A stretch of 64,000 bases of DNA. Origin: CAIVVT01 sp963838205. GTDB lineage: Bacteria; Acidobacteriota; Terriglobia; Bryobacterales; Bryobacteraceae. The notes beneath the pieces are model-generated. The model was given only the letters and a program-made list of their open reading frames with translations. It did not search any database and had not been told where the DNA came from. How positions within the stretch are numbered: position 1 is the first letter of the stretch; every line of letters begins with the position of its first letter. A program made the position numbers and the translations under genes. The stretch covers positions 248,001-312,000 of the forward strand of contig CAWIQF010000001.1 in assembly GCA_963838205.1 (NCBI GenBank), read 5' to 3'. Positions 27,344-36,863 of this stretch are shown here, piece after piece.

Positions 27344-27476
27344 GAAAAGAAGCTCCAGGGGACGAAAGGTAAGTTTAACACAGGGGGCCAGGCAGGCGAA
27401 CACCCTCACCCCGGCCCAGTGGCCTCGCATGCCGCCGGGTCGGGGTGATGAAGGTTCTCGAGTGACTTCTCGCCAA

Positions 27477-27818
27477 TTAGAAGCTGGCTAGAGCTTTCGC
27501 CTCGTCGTCGAACACTTCGAAGACGGTGTACAGTTTCGTAATCTGCAACAGATCCTGGATCCGCTTAGTCAGCTTCAGGAGCTTCAAGCTGCCACCCGCG
27601 TTGCTGACGCTGGTGAAACCGCTAACCAACTCTCCTATGCCGGACGAATCGATGTAGCTGACATCGGCGAGGTTGAGCAAGATCTTCTTATTGCCTTTGT
27701 TGACGAGATCCTTGACGATCTCACGGAATGTCGAAGAGCCTTCGCCGAGCGTGATTCGGCCGACGGCGTCAATCACAGTCACATCCCCGACCTGGCGGGT
27801 AATCAGTTTAACGCTCAC
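27477..27818 (-). CDS. Anti-sigma factor antagonist (STAS domain)
   Basis: 113 residues from GTG 27818, which has AAGGAGG ten bases upstream. STAS fold: TRQVGDVTVIDAVGRITLGEG then the phosphorylation-site loop SYIDSSGIGELV, where the Ser after Asp is the usual target of the partner kinase. Length and motif match SpoIIAA/RsbV. The RsbW-like kinase gene lies 76 bases upstream on the same strand, so this is a partner-switching pair; no cognate sigma factor gene is next to it. Confidence 0.88.
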   Translation of the reverse strand: MSVKLITRQVGDVTVIDAVGRITLGEGSSTFREIVKDLVNKGNKKILLNLADVSYIDSSGIGELVSGFTSVSNAGGSLKLLKLTKRIQDLLQITKLYTVFEVFDDEAKALASF

Positions 27819-27894
27819 GGATAAATAACCTCCTTGCAAAACCTGAGGGAACTCTAACCTGCAACTCTCCGAAGCCACGCCGGCGTCGGGGCGA

Positions 27895-28341
27895 TCAACC
27901 CGCCTCGGGCGGCAGAAACTTCCGTAGTATAACGCGAGTACCACCCGGCGTGGTGCGTTCCACCTGCATCTCGTCAGTGAAGGCCCGAATCAACGCCAGC
28001 CCTCGCCCGGACTGGTTCATCAGGTTTTCTTGCGCCAACGGATCCCCTTGCATGTCCGTACTGAACCCCGACCCTTGATCCTCAATCACAACCTCAATCG
28101 CACGCGATGTTCGGGTCACCTTGAAGTGCACCACCTTGTTGGCGCTATAGCGGTTCCCGTGGACCACGGCATTGACCAGCGCTTCGCGGACCGCGTAGCC
28201 CAGCCGGTAGGTCTCCTCTTCTGAGAAGCCCGACTCCTGGGCCAGAGCGACGGCCCTTTCCTCGGAGTGATCGACGCTCTCCAGAGACGATTCGAGTCTC
28301 TGGTCGAGCAGAATCATGGGACGACTTTCCTGTGCGCTCAT
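27895..28341 (-). CDS. Anti-sigma regulatory factor, RsbW-like serine kinase
   Basis: 148 residues, a single GHKL ATPase domain. N-box YAVREALVNAVVHGNRY, G1 box IEDQGSGFS and the second Gly-rich box NQSGRGLALIRAF are present. Such proteins bind a sigma factor and phosphorylate the STAS antagonist encoded next to it. GGAGCG precedes the ATG. The pair may control stress or envelope responses, but the target is not visible. Confidence 0.88.
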   Translation of the reverse strand: MSAQESRPMILLDQRLESSLESVDHSEERAVALAQESGFSEEETYRLGYAVREALVNAVVHGNRYSANKVVHFKVTRTSRAIEVVIEDQGSGFSTDMQGDPLAQENLMNQSGRGLALIRAFTDEMQVERTTPGGTRVILRKFLPPEAG

Positions 28342-28407
28342 CGCTCCGGTTCCCGCCGGCAGGGTCGTCCGGCGAAATCACCACGCTAGACGAGCGGCGT
28401 GCGTAAG

Positions 28408-29475
28408 TCAAGCTCCCCAGGCTGGCGTGCGTTCCGCCGTCTGCGAAAGAAGTTCGTCATAGACGCGCAAGGTCTCTTCCGCGGCCACTCGCCACGGCCG
28501 GCGGCGCGCGCGTTCCTGTCCTCGCGACGCCAGTTCCACCGCCAGCGCCGGATCTTCGATCAGCCGGCGCATCGCCGCCGCGAGTGCCTCCATATCCCCG
28601 GGATCTACCAGCAGCGCGGCATCGCCGCAAACTTCCGGCAGCGAGGACCGGTTGGAAGCGACCACCGGCACTCCCCACGACATCGCCTCCAAAACTGGAA
28701 TGCCAAACCCCTCATCCAGCGATGGAAAAACGAAGAGCGACGATCGCCCGTACAACTCCGTGAGCCTCGCGTCGTCGATCCAACCCGTAAAATCGATCCG
28801 CTCTCTCGCCGCGCTCGCGGCGGCCCGCTCCTTGACGAGACTCGCTCCGTATCCGTCCGCGCCGGCCAGCTTGAGCCGCCACGGCGCGGGCGCCGTTTTT
28901 TCAAATGCTTCGATCAGCCTGATCAGGTTCTTGCGCGTCTGCACGGCCCCCACATGCAGGACCCAGGGCTCGCGCTGCACCGCGGCGGCCGGATCGATGA
29001 ATCGGGTCCCATGGTGAATCACCCTCAGCCGGCTCCGCTCCACGCCAAGCAAGTCTTCAACCTGCGAAGCCGTGAACTCCGAAACGCACACGATCAGGTC
29101 CGCGCGTTCGGCCGCCTCCTTCGCTTGTTTGGAAAATCGTGCGCGAAATTCGGGCGTCGAGTATTCGGACGTCATCACGAACAGATCATGGAACGTGCAC
29201 ACCGTCCGGTGGAAGCGAGTTCGCGGCAGGCGTTGGTTCAGACCGTGGAACAGGTCGCAATGGAATGGCGCCCACGACTCAAGCAGAATCATCGGCCGCG
29301 CGTTGATCGGCCTGTCCGCGCGCATGCCGCGCCACAGACGGTGGGCGCGGTAGCAGTGCAAGAACCTGTCCCGCGGGCGCAGCACAGCGACGCCGTTCAG
29401 GATCTCGCGGGAGTAGACGCCGACCCCGCTGGGCGCGGGACCGACGCTGTATGTGGCATCCAGTGCGGCAATCAA
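28408..29475 (-). CDS. Family 4 glycosyltransferase
   Basis: 355 residues from TTG 29475, which overlaps the TGA of the upstream regulator, so coupled. GT-B fold: DATYSVGPAPSGVGVYSREIL acceptor region, ADLIVCVSEFTASQVEDLL, VIHHGTRF, then the donor-site run FVFPSLDEGFGIPVLEAMSWG with the two conserved Glu residues of GT4 enzymes. It is probably a mannosyltransferase or similar in surface polysaccharide synthesis. Unusual in forming an operon with a sigma-54 activator, which might control it. Confidence 0.88.
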   Translation of the reverse strand: MIAALDATYSVGPAPSGVGVYSREILNGVAVLRPRDRFLHCYRAHRLWRGMRADRPINARPMILLESWAPFHCDLFHGLNQRLPRTRFHRTVCTFHDLFVMTSEYSTPEFRARFSKQAKEAAERADLIVCVSEFTASQVEDLLGVERSRLRVIHHGTRFIDPAAAVQREPWVLHVGAVQTRKNLIRLIEAFEKTAPAPWRLKLAGADGYGASLVKERAAASAARERIDFTGWIDDARLTELYGRSSLFVFPSLDEGFGIPVLEAMSWGVPVVASNRSSLPEVCGDAALLVDPGDMEALAAAMRRLIEDPALAVELASRGQERARRRPWRVAAEETLRVYDELLSQTAERTPAWGA

Positions 29476-30557
29476 ACCACTATGTTGTACTCTTTCAATT
29501 TCCTGTACAACGTCGTTCTGCCGATGCCCAGCAGATGCGCCGCCATCATGCGGTCGCCTTTGGTGTACTCGAGCGCGTTCAGGATGGCTGCGCGTTCCAG
29601 TTCGCACAGTGGCACGATCGTCCGCGGGACAGTTCCCGCGAAAAATTCGGGGTCCCGCGACGACGCGGATTCGCCGTACCCTGAACCGTCGCCCGCCATC
29701 GTCGCGCTGCCACGCGCCGCCAGCAGCCCGCGTTGGCCGGCGCCGGCCTGCAGCCGTGCGTTGACCAGGCTGGAGGGGACATCGGCCGGGTGCAGCACCG
29801 GACCGCTGTTCACCGCCACCATGTGCTGGATGCAGTTCTCCAGTTCGCGCACGTTACCCGGCCAGTCGTAATTCATCAGCAACTGCCGCAAATCGTCGCT
29901 GAGCACGTGATGCGGCCCGTACAGCCGCAGACAATGATCGATCAGCACCGGCAGATCGTCCCGCCTGTCGCGCAGCGGCGCGAGCCGGATCGACACCACG
30001 TTCAGCCGGTAGTACAAATCTCTCCGGAAACGCCCTCTTTCGACATCTTTCAACAGGTCCCGGTTGGTCGCCGCGATCACCCGGAATGACGACTTCCTCA
30101 CCTGCAGGCCGCCCACCGGGCGGAACTCCTTCTCCTGCAATACCCGCAGCAGCTTGGACTGCAGGTCCAACGGCAGCTCGCCGATTTCGTCGAAGAACGC
30201 CGTCCCTCCGTTGGCCAGTTCAATTAGCCCGACCTTATTCATACTGGCGCCGGTGAATGAGCCTTTCACATGCCCAAACAGTTCGCTCTCCATCAGCGGC
30301 CCGACCAGCGCCGCGCAATCGATCGGAACGAATGGGCCGGGCGCGCCGTTGCGGTGAATGGTCCGCGCCACTATTTCTTTGCCCGTTCCGGTTTCTCCGA
30401 GTAACAGAACCGACCAGCGGCCGCGCCCCACTTTCGCGGTCAGGCGCAGGAGTTGGCGCAGGCGGCTCGATTGGCCGACCAGTTCGTAGGGTCTATCTGT
30501 GGAAACGCCTGGGGCTTCCGGGCTTGTCGCCGTTGTGGCGGATGCGGCTGAGAACAT
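29472..30557 (-). CDS. Sigma-54-dependent activator without receiver domain
   Basis: 361 residues. A short N-terminal tail of about 25 residues leads straight into the AAA+ domain: Walker A GETGTGKE, the sigma-54 contact loop written GSFTGAS instead of GAFTGA, Walker B GGTAFFDEIGELP and arginine finger region FRRDLYYRLN. A Fis-type HTH ends the protein (MMAAHLLGIGRTTLYRKLKEY). Without a receiver or GAF domain its activity must be set by expression, a partner or constitutive ATPase activity. The matching sigma factor RpoN is encoded at 47759. Confidence 0.9.
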   Translation of the reverse strand: MFSAASATTATSPEAPGVSTDRPYELVGQSSRLRQLLRLTAKVGRGRWSVLLLGETGTGKEIVARTIHRNGAPGPFVPIDCAALVGPLMESELFGHVKGSFTGASMNKVGLIELANGGTAFFDEIGELPLDLQSKLLRVLQEKEFRPVGGLQVRKSSFRVIAATNRDLLKDVERGRFRRDLYYRLNVVSIRLAPLRDRRDDLPVLIDHCLRLYGPHHVLSDDLRQLLMNYDWPGNVRELENCIQHMVAVNSGPVLHPADVPSSLVNARLQAGAGQRGLLAARGSATMAGDGSGYGESASSRDPEFFAGTVPRTIVPLCELERAAILNALEYTKGDRMMAAHLLGIGRTTLYRKLKEYNIVV

Positions 30558-30660
30558 GGAGGTCCATCGAGTGAGTCGCTCCAGCGTCCGAAAATCTCAT
30601 CATGGAACGCAAAAAAGCGGATCAACGGACCATCGGAAAGTCCTGGTCCGCAAAGACCCC

Positions 30661-31365
30661 TTAGGGAAGATCGCGCCGCACAACCTCCGCTTCGCCGGTT
30701 TTCTGCCGAAGTATACTGGCCAACGCCTCGGCCTCCGGTTGCGTGGGCACGTTCCCAACCAGAACGCGCCATTGCGTGCGTTCCCCCTCGCGTGCCACCA
30801 GGTCTACGTTCCGGTAACGTTTTTCAAGACTGGCCTTCAGCTTCTCGGCTCTGCTCTTATCGTTGAACAGACCGACTTGAACGCCGAATGCGCCCTGGTC
30901 GATGGCCGGAGAATTGAGCAGCGGCGTTCCCGCGCGCGTCTCCGCGGGTCCGGCCACCTCCAGTCGGACCTGCATAATGCCGGGACCGAGCATGTCGATT
31001 CGCTTGGCGGCTTCGCGCGAGAGGTCGATGATCCGTCCGTCGATGAATGGCCCGCGATCGGTGATGCGCACCGTCACGCTCTTGCCGTTGGTCTCGCTTG
31101 TCACCCGCACCATCGTGCCGAACGGCAGCGTGCGGTGCGCCGCCGTGAGTTGATTCATATCGTAGATCTCGCCGTTCGCCGCGCGGCGGCCATGATACGG
31201 GATGCCGTACCAGCTCGCGATGCCGGTCTCGTTCCATGCGGGGCTAGGCTTCGCCCGCGCGCTTGGCGGATGTTGCGGAACAGTCGGCGGCTTGCTCTTT
31301 TTCCGGCAGGCCGCTGCCGCCAGCAGCGCGATTGCGCCCCATTTCATCGCTTCGCGGCGCGTCAT
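30661..31365 (-). CDS. RlpA-like septal ring lytic transglycosylase lipoprotein
   Basis: 234 residues from ATG 31365. Leader MTRREAMKWGAIALLAAAAC ends in a lipobox Cys and also carries RR. The double-psi beta-barrel follows (GIASWYGIPYHGRRAANGE, LPFGTMVRVT, ITDRGPFIDGRIIDLS) with the Asp of the catalytic region in ITDRGPF. The C-terminal 70 residues form a SPOR domain (FGVQVGLFNDKSRAEKLKASL) that binds denuded glycan at division sites. RlpA cleaves glycan strands lacking stem peptides. Confidence 0.87.
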   Translation of the reverse strand: MTRREAMKWGAIALLAAAACRKKSKPPTVPQHPPSARAKPSPAWNETGIASWYGIPYHGRRAANGEIYDMNQLTAAHRTLPFGTMVRVTSETNGKSVTVRITDRGPFIDGRIIDLSREAAKRIDMLGPGIMQVRLEVAGPAETRAGTPLLNSPAIDQGAFGVQVGLFNDKSRAEKLKASLEKRYRNVDLVAREGERTQWRVLVGNVPTQPEAEALASILRQKTGEAEVVRRDLP

Positions 31366-31495
31366 CTTCTTCGATGCTAGTCCCAATCGCGTCTTCGGAG
31401 CAAAAACCGCCACAACATTTTCGACTTCTTCCGTTGGATTGCTCCGAACGCCCGTCCTATCGGACGTTCGACGCACCGCAACTTACACTTTTCCC

Positions 31496-31525
31496 TTGAC
31501 TTTGTTCGAGCATCAAGCTTATAAA
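31496..31525 (+). promoter_or_regulatory. Strong promoter of the lysine-rich mini-gene
   Basis: TTGACT at 31496-31501 and TATAAA at 31520-31525 with an 18-base spacer (or TTATAA with 17). It precedes the small basic gene by about 50 bases. Confidence 0.7.
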
Positions 31526-31582
31526 GGGATCACAATGTGGTCGATGGCGACCGCACATTTTGATGTTAGGGAGAAAAGATCA

Positions 31583-31657
31583 ATGAAGTACGCGACCAAG
31601 AAAGCAGCCAAGAAGCCGGCCAAGAAGGCAGCCAAGAAGGTTGCAAAGAAGAAGTAA
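31583..31657 (+). CDS. 24-residue lysine/alanine-rich basic protein
   Basis: A tiny gene with a complete expression unit: TTGACT/TATAAA promoter, GGGAG nine bases before the ATG, an ORF of 24 codons ending TAA and a perfect intrinsic terminator 39 bases later. The product begins MKYATKKAAKKPAKK and continues with AAKK-type repeats; 13 of 24 residues are Lys. It looks like an isolated histone H1/Hc1 C-terminal tail and would bind DNA or RNA by charge. The promoter and terminator argue that this is a real, well-expressed product. Role as a nucleoid or ribosome-associated peptide is inference. Confidence 0.65.
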   Translation: MKYATKKAAKKPAKKAAKKVAKKK

Positions 31658-31695
31658 GATCCGACGCTCGCGAGAGCGTTAGGTTTGGATCAACC

Positions 31696-31728
31696 AAGGG
31701 CCCCGGGCAACCGGGGCCCTTCACTTTT
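31696..31728 (+). terminator. Intrinsic terminator after the lysine-rich gene
   Basis: AAGGGCCCCGG pairs perfectly with CCGGGGCCCTT around a GCAA tetraloop, then CAC and TTTTT. One of the strongest terminators in the window. Confidence 0.85.
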
Positions 31729-31732
31729 TGCG

Positions 31733-32707
31733 TCACGCTTTTCTCCACGTCATCGCTCGGAACGTCTCTCCGAGGTCGAACAGCAGCGCGGCCAACTGCA
31801 GTCGCAACCGCAGCGAAACCCCTTCCTGCGGGGCTTCCAGCGCATTTGCGAACTGATCGCCCTCGCCCGCCCGCAAGAGAAACTGCCCCATCGTTTCGAA
31901 GCGCACTTCTTCCCAGCCGGCGCATTGCGCCGCCGCGCGCAGTTCGTCGAACGGCACGTGCGCCGTCACATCGCGCTCCGCCGGCGCTTCGAGAACGTCC
32001 TCGAAAGCGCAATGCCGGCGGTACGCCATCAGCGATCCTTGCGGGAATCGGATCAGCTCGCGGCGCGTGTACCCGTAGTCGAATGCGACAATCCAGCCGC
32101 GCGCGATTCTCCGATCGATCCGCTCGACGCACGCTTGCAGCGCGACCGGAAGTTCGATCACCACCGCATCGCCGCTCAGTTGCGCCTCAGCGGTCGCATT
32201 CGAAGCGTAGTCGCGCCACCGCGGTGCGAGTTCGTTTCCGTTCACCCATACAAATCGCCCGTCGGCAAAGGAGACCAGCCGCTCTCGCCACACCCCTGCT
32301 TCGCGCACGGCCACGTCCACCGGCAGCGCGTCGAATAGTTCGTTGGCTACCACGATCCCTTCGAATCGTACCGGCGCTTCATCGCGGCCGATGTCAACTG
32401 CCCGGTAATCGAATCCATCGAACGATTCGCGCAGGTCGGATTGTCCTGCGCCCCAATCGGCCACCAGCACGCGCCCATCGGCCTGCACCGGCGCGCCCAA
32501 CTGCTCGCAGGCGCGCCTCAGCAGGCGTCCGAAGACCGGCTGCATCTGGGCCGCGGTATAGAAATCCCCTTCTCGTCCGAAGATCTTCTCATCGCGCCGA
32601 TAGTAGCCGCATTGCGGATCATACAGCGCGATCTCCATGAAGCGCGAGAACTGCAGCGGCCCGCGTGCACCGATCTCCGCGCGCAGCAACTCGCCTGCCT
32701 TCGTCAC
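31733..32707 (-). CDS. SAM-dependent methyltransferase, MidA/NDUFAF7 family
   Basis: 324 residues from GTG 32707, with GGAG eight bases upstream; the longer open frame upstream is not protein-like. LQFSRFMEIALYDPQCGYY is the family opening, GREGDFYTAAQMQPVFGRLL and VLVADWGAGQSDLRES the SAM-binding motif I, IVVANELFDALPVD the conserved acidic post-motif and GWIVAFDYGYTRREL follows. Eukaryotic NDUFAF7 methylates an arginine of complex I; bacterial substrates are unknown. Divergent from the hypothetical gene at 32813. Confidence 0.85.
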   Translation of the reverse strand: MTKAGELLRAEIGARGPLQFSRFMEIALYDPQCGYYRRDEKIFGREGDFYTAAQMQPVFGRLLRRACEQLGAPVQADGRVLVADWGAGQSDLRESFDGFDYRAVDIGRDEAPVRFEGIVVANELFDALPVDVAVREAGVWRERLVSFADGRFVWVNGNELAPRWRDYASNATAEAQLSGDAVVIELPVALQACVERIDRRIARGWIVAFDYGYTRRELIRFPQGSLMAYRRHCAFEDVLEAPAERDVTAHVPFDELRAAAQCAGWEEVRFETMGQFLLRAGEGDQFANALEAPQEGVSLRLRLQLAALLFDLGETFRAMTWRKA

Positions 32708-32812
32708 TGCCCGATCTCCAGTTCCGGAGGAATGATCATCATGGTCGAAACCCGGCCCGTCATCCAGAATGCCATGCCGCCGATCCGTCGGCCTGACCGC
32801 TACACTGATCTC

Positions 32813-33400
32813 ATGCCCGCGCCCTCCATCGTGCGCGTGAAACTCAGCTCCGAGGCCGCCGGCGCGATCTCCATCACGCCGGTCGTGGTTCGCGACCTGC
32901 CGTTTCCCGAGTTGCTCGAGGAGATCGCCGCCGTCTGCGGCAAGGATGTGGTGCGCACCGCGGAGATCCTGCGGCGCGGCAATCTGGTCAGTGGAGCGAC
33001 GCGTTTCCGTTGGCCGCCGCTCGAATTGACCACCGCCGAGCTCTGCACCGCGTTGGCGTTCCTTCCGGACCCGGAACCAGCCCGGCCCTTCGCCGCCGCG
33101 CGTTGCACCCAGGCCGTTTTCGCCGGCCCCGGCGTTCTCATCGCGGTGGAGCGCGGCGCGGGCTTGGCCCGCCGCTTTCTGCGCCGCGCGACGTTTTGGG
33201 ACGCCCTCATGCAGGCTTCTGCCGAAGCCGTCTACGGGACCTACCGCTACCGCGAACGCGCCGACCTGTACCGTGCTCCACTCTCTCTGGAACACCGCGC
33301 CCTCGTGCGCGCCGCACTGCCGCTCATGAAGAGCCGAATCCTCGCCCGCCAGCTCATGGCCGCGCAGTTCGATTGCGTGAATCTCCTCGTCCCGCGCTAG
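32813..33400 (+). CDS. Hypothetical protein, no family recognised
   Basis: 195 residues from ATG 32813 (MPAPSIVRVKLSSEAAG). That start has TACACT 6 bases upstream like other likely leaderless genes; ATG 32741 with GGAGG ten bases upstream would add 24 residues. The product is alpha/beta with no signal peptide or membrane helix, with a basic C-terminal half (YRYRERADLYRAPLSLEHRAL). Its stop overlaps the stop of the convergent der gene. I recognise no catalytic motif. Confidence 0.65.
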   Translation: MPAPSIVRVKLSSEAAGAISITPVVVRDLPFPELLEEIAAVCGKDVVRTAEILRRGNLVSGATRFRWPPLELTTAELCTALAFLPDPEPARPFAAARCTQAVFAGPGVLIAVERGAGLARRFLRRATFWDALMQASAEAVYGTYRYRERADLYRAPLSLEHRALVRAALPLMKSRILARQLMAAQFDCVNLLVPR

Positions 33401-34740
33401 ACGTCTCTTTGGGACTTCCGCCGCCCGCGCGTTTTGATCACAATCGGCGTCCCGGCGAAATCGAAATGTTCGCGAATGCGGTTCGCAATCATCCGCTCCG
33501 CCGAAAAGTGCAGCGGCGCGTATGTATCCATGAACAGCACGAACGTTGGCGGCCGCACGCTCGGTTGCGTGATGTAGTAAATCTTGCGCTGGTAGCCTAA
33601 GTCGAGCGTCTCCGCGAATCGATTCAACTCGCCCGTCGGAATCCGCTTGTTGAAGTTGTCGTACCCCTGCGCGATCTTCTTGAAAAGGCCCCGCACGCCC
33701 TGTTTCCGCTTCGCCGACAGAAACACGATCGGCGCGTATTCCAGGAATTTGAACTCGTCGCGGATGCTCTCTTCGAATTCCTTTCGCTTGCTCTCCTCCA
33801 CCAGGTCCCACTTGTTCACGCACACCACCAGCGCGCGCCCTTCCTCGTGCGCGTAGCCGCCAATCGTGGCATCGCTCGACACCGGACCCTCCGTGCCGTC
33901 CAGCACCAGCAGCGTCACGTGCGCCTTGGCGATGTTCTTCCTGGCCATGACCACGCTCAGCTTCTCCGCCATTTCGTGCGTCTTGCCTTTGCGGCGAATA
34001 CCCGCCGTGTCGATGAACACGTACGACCGCCCATCCACCACCACGGCCTCGTCCACCGAATCGCGCGTCGTGCCCGCGATCGGCGTCACGATCGCCCGCT
34101 CACCGCCGACCATCGCGTTCAGCAGCGTCGATTTGCCGACATTCGGCCGCCCGATGATGGCCACCCTCACCGGCCGCGGACCTTTCTCCGCCTCCTCATC
34201 CTCTTCCGATTCGGTCACCGGGAACTCGCTCGTCAGCTCATCCAGCAGTTCGTGAATGCCGCGCCGGTGTTCCGCTGAAATCGGCATGACGCGCTTAAAA
34301 CCGAACGAGTAGGAATCGGACGTCAGCGCTTCCCGCTTGGGATCGTCGATCTTGTTCACCGCCACAACCACCGGTTTATCGAGCTTCCGCAGAATCTGAG
34401 CCAGGTCGCGGTCGGCGGATGTGAACTCCGACCGTCCATCGACCAGAAAGATCACCTGGCTCGCTTCTTCCAGCGCCACCCGCGCCTGTTTCAGGACCTC
34501 CGCGGGAATCATCGCCAGGTCCGCGGGCACGATGCCACCCGTGTCGATCAGCACGAACCGCTTGTGCCGGTACACTGCTTCGCCATAGATCCGATCGCGC
34601 GTTAATCCGGGCTGATCGCCCGTAATCGCCTTGCGCTGGCCCAGGATCGCATTGAACAGCGTCGACTTGCCGACATTAGGCCGTCCGACGATGACCACCG
34701 TCGGCAGACCGGCGCCAATTTCAGCCGTCTTCTTGGACAT
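33397..34740 (-). CDS. der: Ribosome biogenesis GTPase Der (EngA)
   Basis: 447 residues from ATG 34740, preceded by GGGAGCCGAG. Two tandem G domains, each with Walker A GRPNVGKST, the switch regions (TRDRIYGE; TTRDSVDE), DTGGI or DTAGI and NKID or NKWD, followed by the KH-like domain (YAPLHFSAERMIANRIREHF). The double G domain is diagnostic of Der, which acts in 50S subunit maturation. The C-terminus is basic (KTRGRRKSQRDV). Confidence 0.96.
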   Translation of the reverse strand: MSKKTAEIGAGLPTVVIVGRPNVGKSTLFNAILGQRKAITGDQPGLTRDRIYGEAVYRHKRFVLIDTGGIVPADLAMIPAEVLKQARVALEEASQVIFLVDGRSEFTSADRDLAQILRKLDKPVVVAVNKIDDPKREALTSDSYSFGFKRVMPISAEHRRGIHELLDELTSEFPVTESEEDEEAEKGPRPVRVAIIGRPNVGKSTLLNAMVGGERAIVTPIAGTTRDSVDEAVVVDGRSYVFIDTAGIRRKGKTHEMAEKLSVVMARKNIAKAHVTLLVLDGTEGPVSSDATIGGYAHEEGRALVVCVNKWDLVEESKRKEFEESIRDEFKFLEYAPIVFLSAKRKQGVRGLFKKIAQGYDNFNKRIPTGELNRFAETLDLGYQRKIYYITQPSVRPPTFVLFMDTYAPLHFSAERMIANRIREHFDFAGTPIVIKTRGRRKSQRDV

Positions 34741-34797
34741 CTCGGCTCCCAGTGTAACAATGGAGGTGTCCCCCCTTACTTTGATTCGCAATTATCC

Positions 34798-36598
<1,801 letters not shown>

Positions 36599-36659
36599 TG
36601 TCGTGTCTCGGAGATTCTCTGACAATCACCGGCCATTCACCGTGGCCCAGGCAGGTGGC

Positions 36660-36712
36660 GCAGGCACTCGTGCCTGCCTCGTTGACACTCGTGTCAACGC
36701 TCGCCGGCGTTG
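36660..36712. repeat. Three consecutive perfect palindromes after typA
   Basis: GCAGGCACTCGTGCCTGC (36660-36677), GTTGACACTCGTGTCAAC (36681-36698) and CAACGC/GCGTTG (36695-36712). The first two have 8-bp arms around TC and share CACTCGTG. The rest of the 36599-36863 gap shows nothing else clear. Confidence 0.7.
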
Positions 36713-36863
36713 TCAACAGGACACATCAGGACGTACCGTTTCGCGTTTCGCGTTGATTGCTCCCGAGCGGTAGTATAGGATTCCTCATACGGAGAGGCCT
36801 GGCCGTCCCTCCATGAATCACTCGGGTTCCTTCGCACGATGCAGAGCGAAGGGGGAGATTTCT

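Noticed and set aside
27395..27440. CACCCCG/CGGGGTG dyad between the YfgM-like and STAS genes as a terminator
   Set aside because: The arms are separated by about 30 bases and no U-run follows, so it was not listed.
32708..33823. Upstream extension of the MidA frame to about 700 codons
   Set aside because: It is antisense to the hypothetical gene and der; the MidA family starts at the GTG with ribosome site at 32707.
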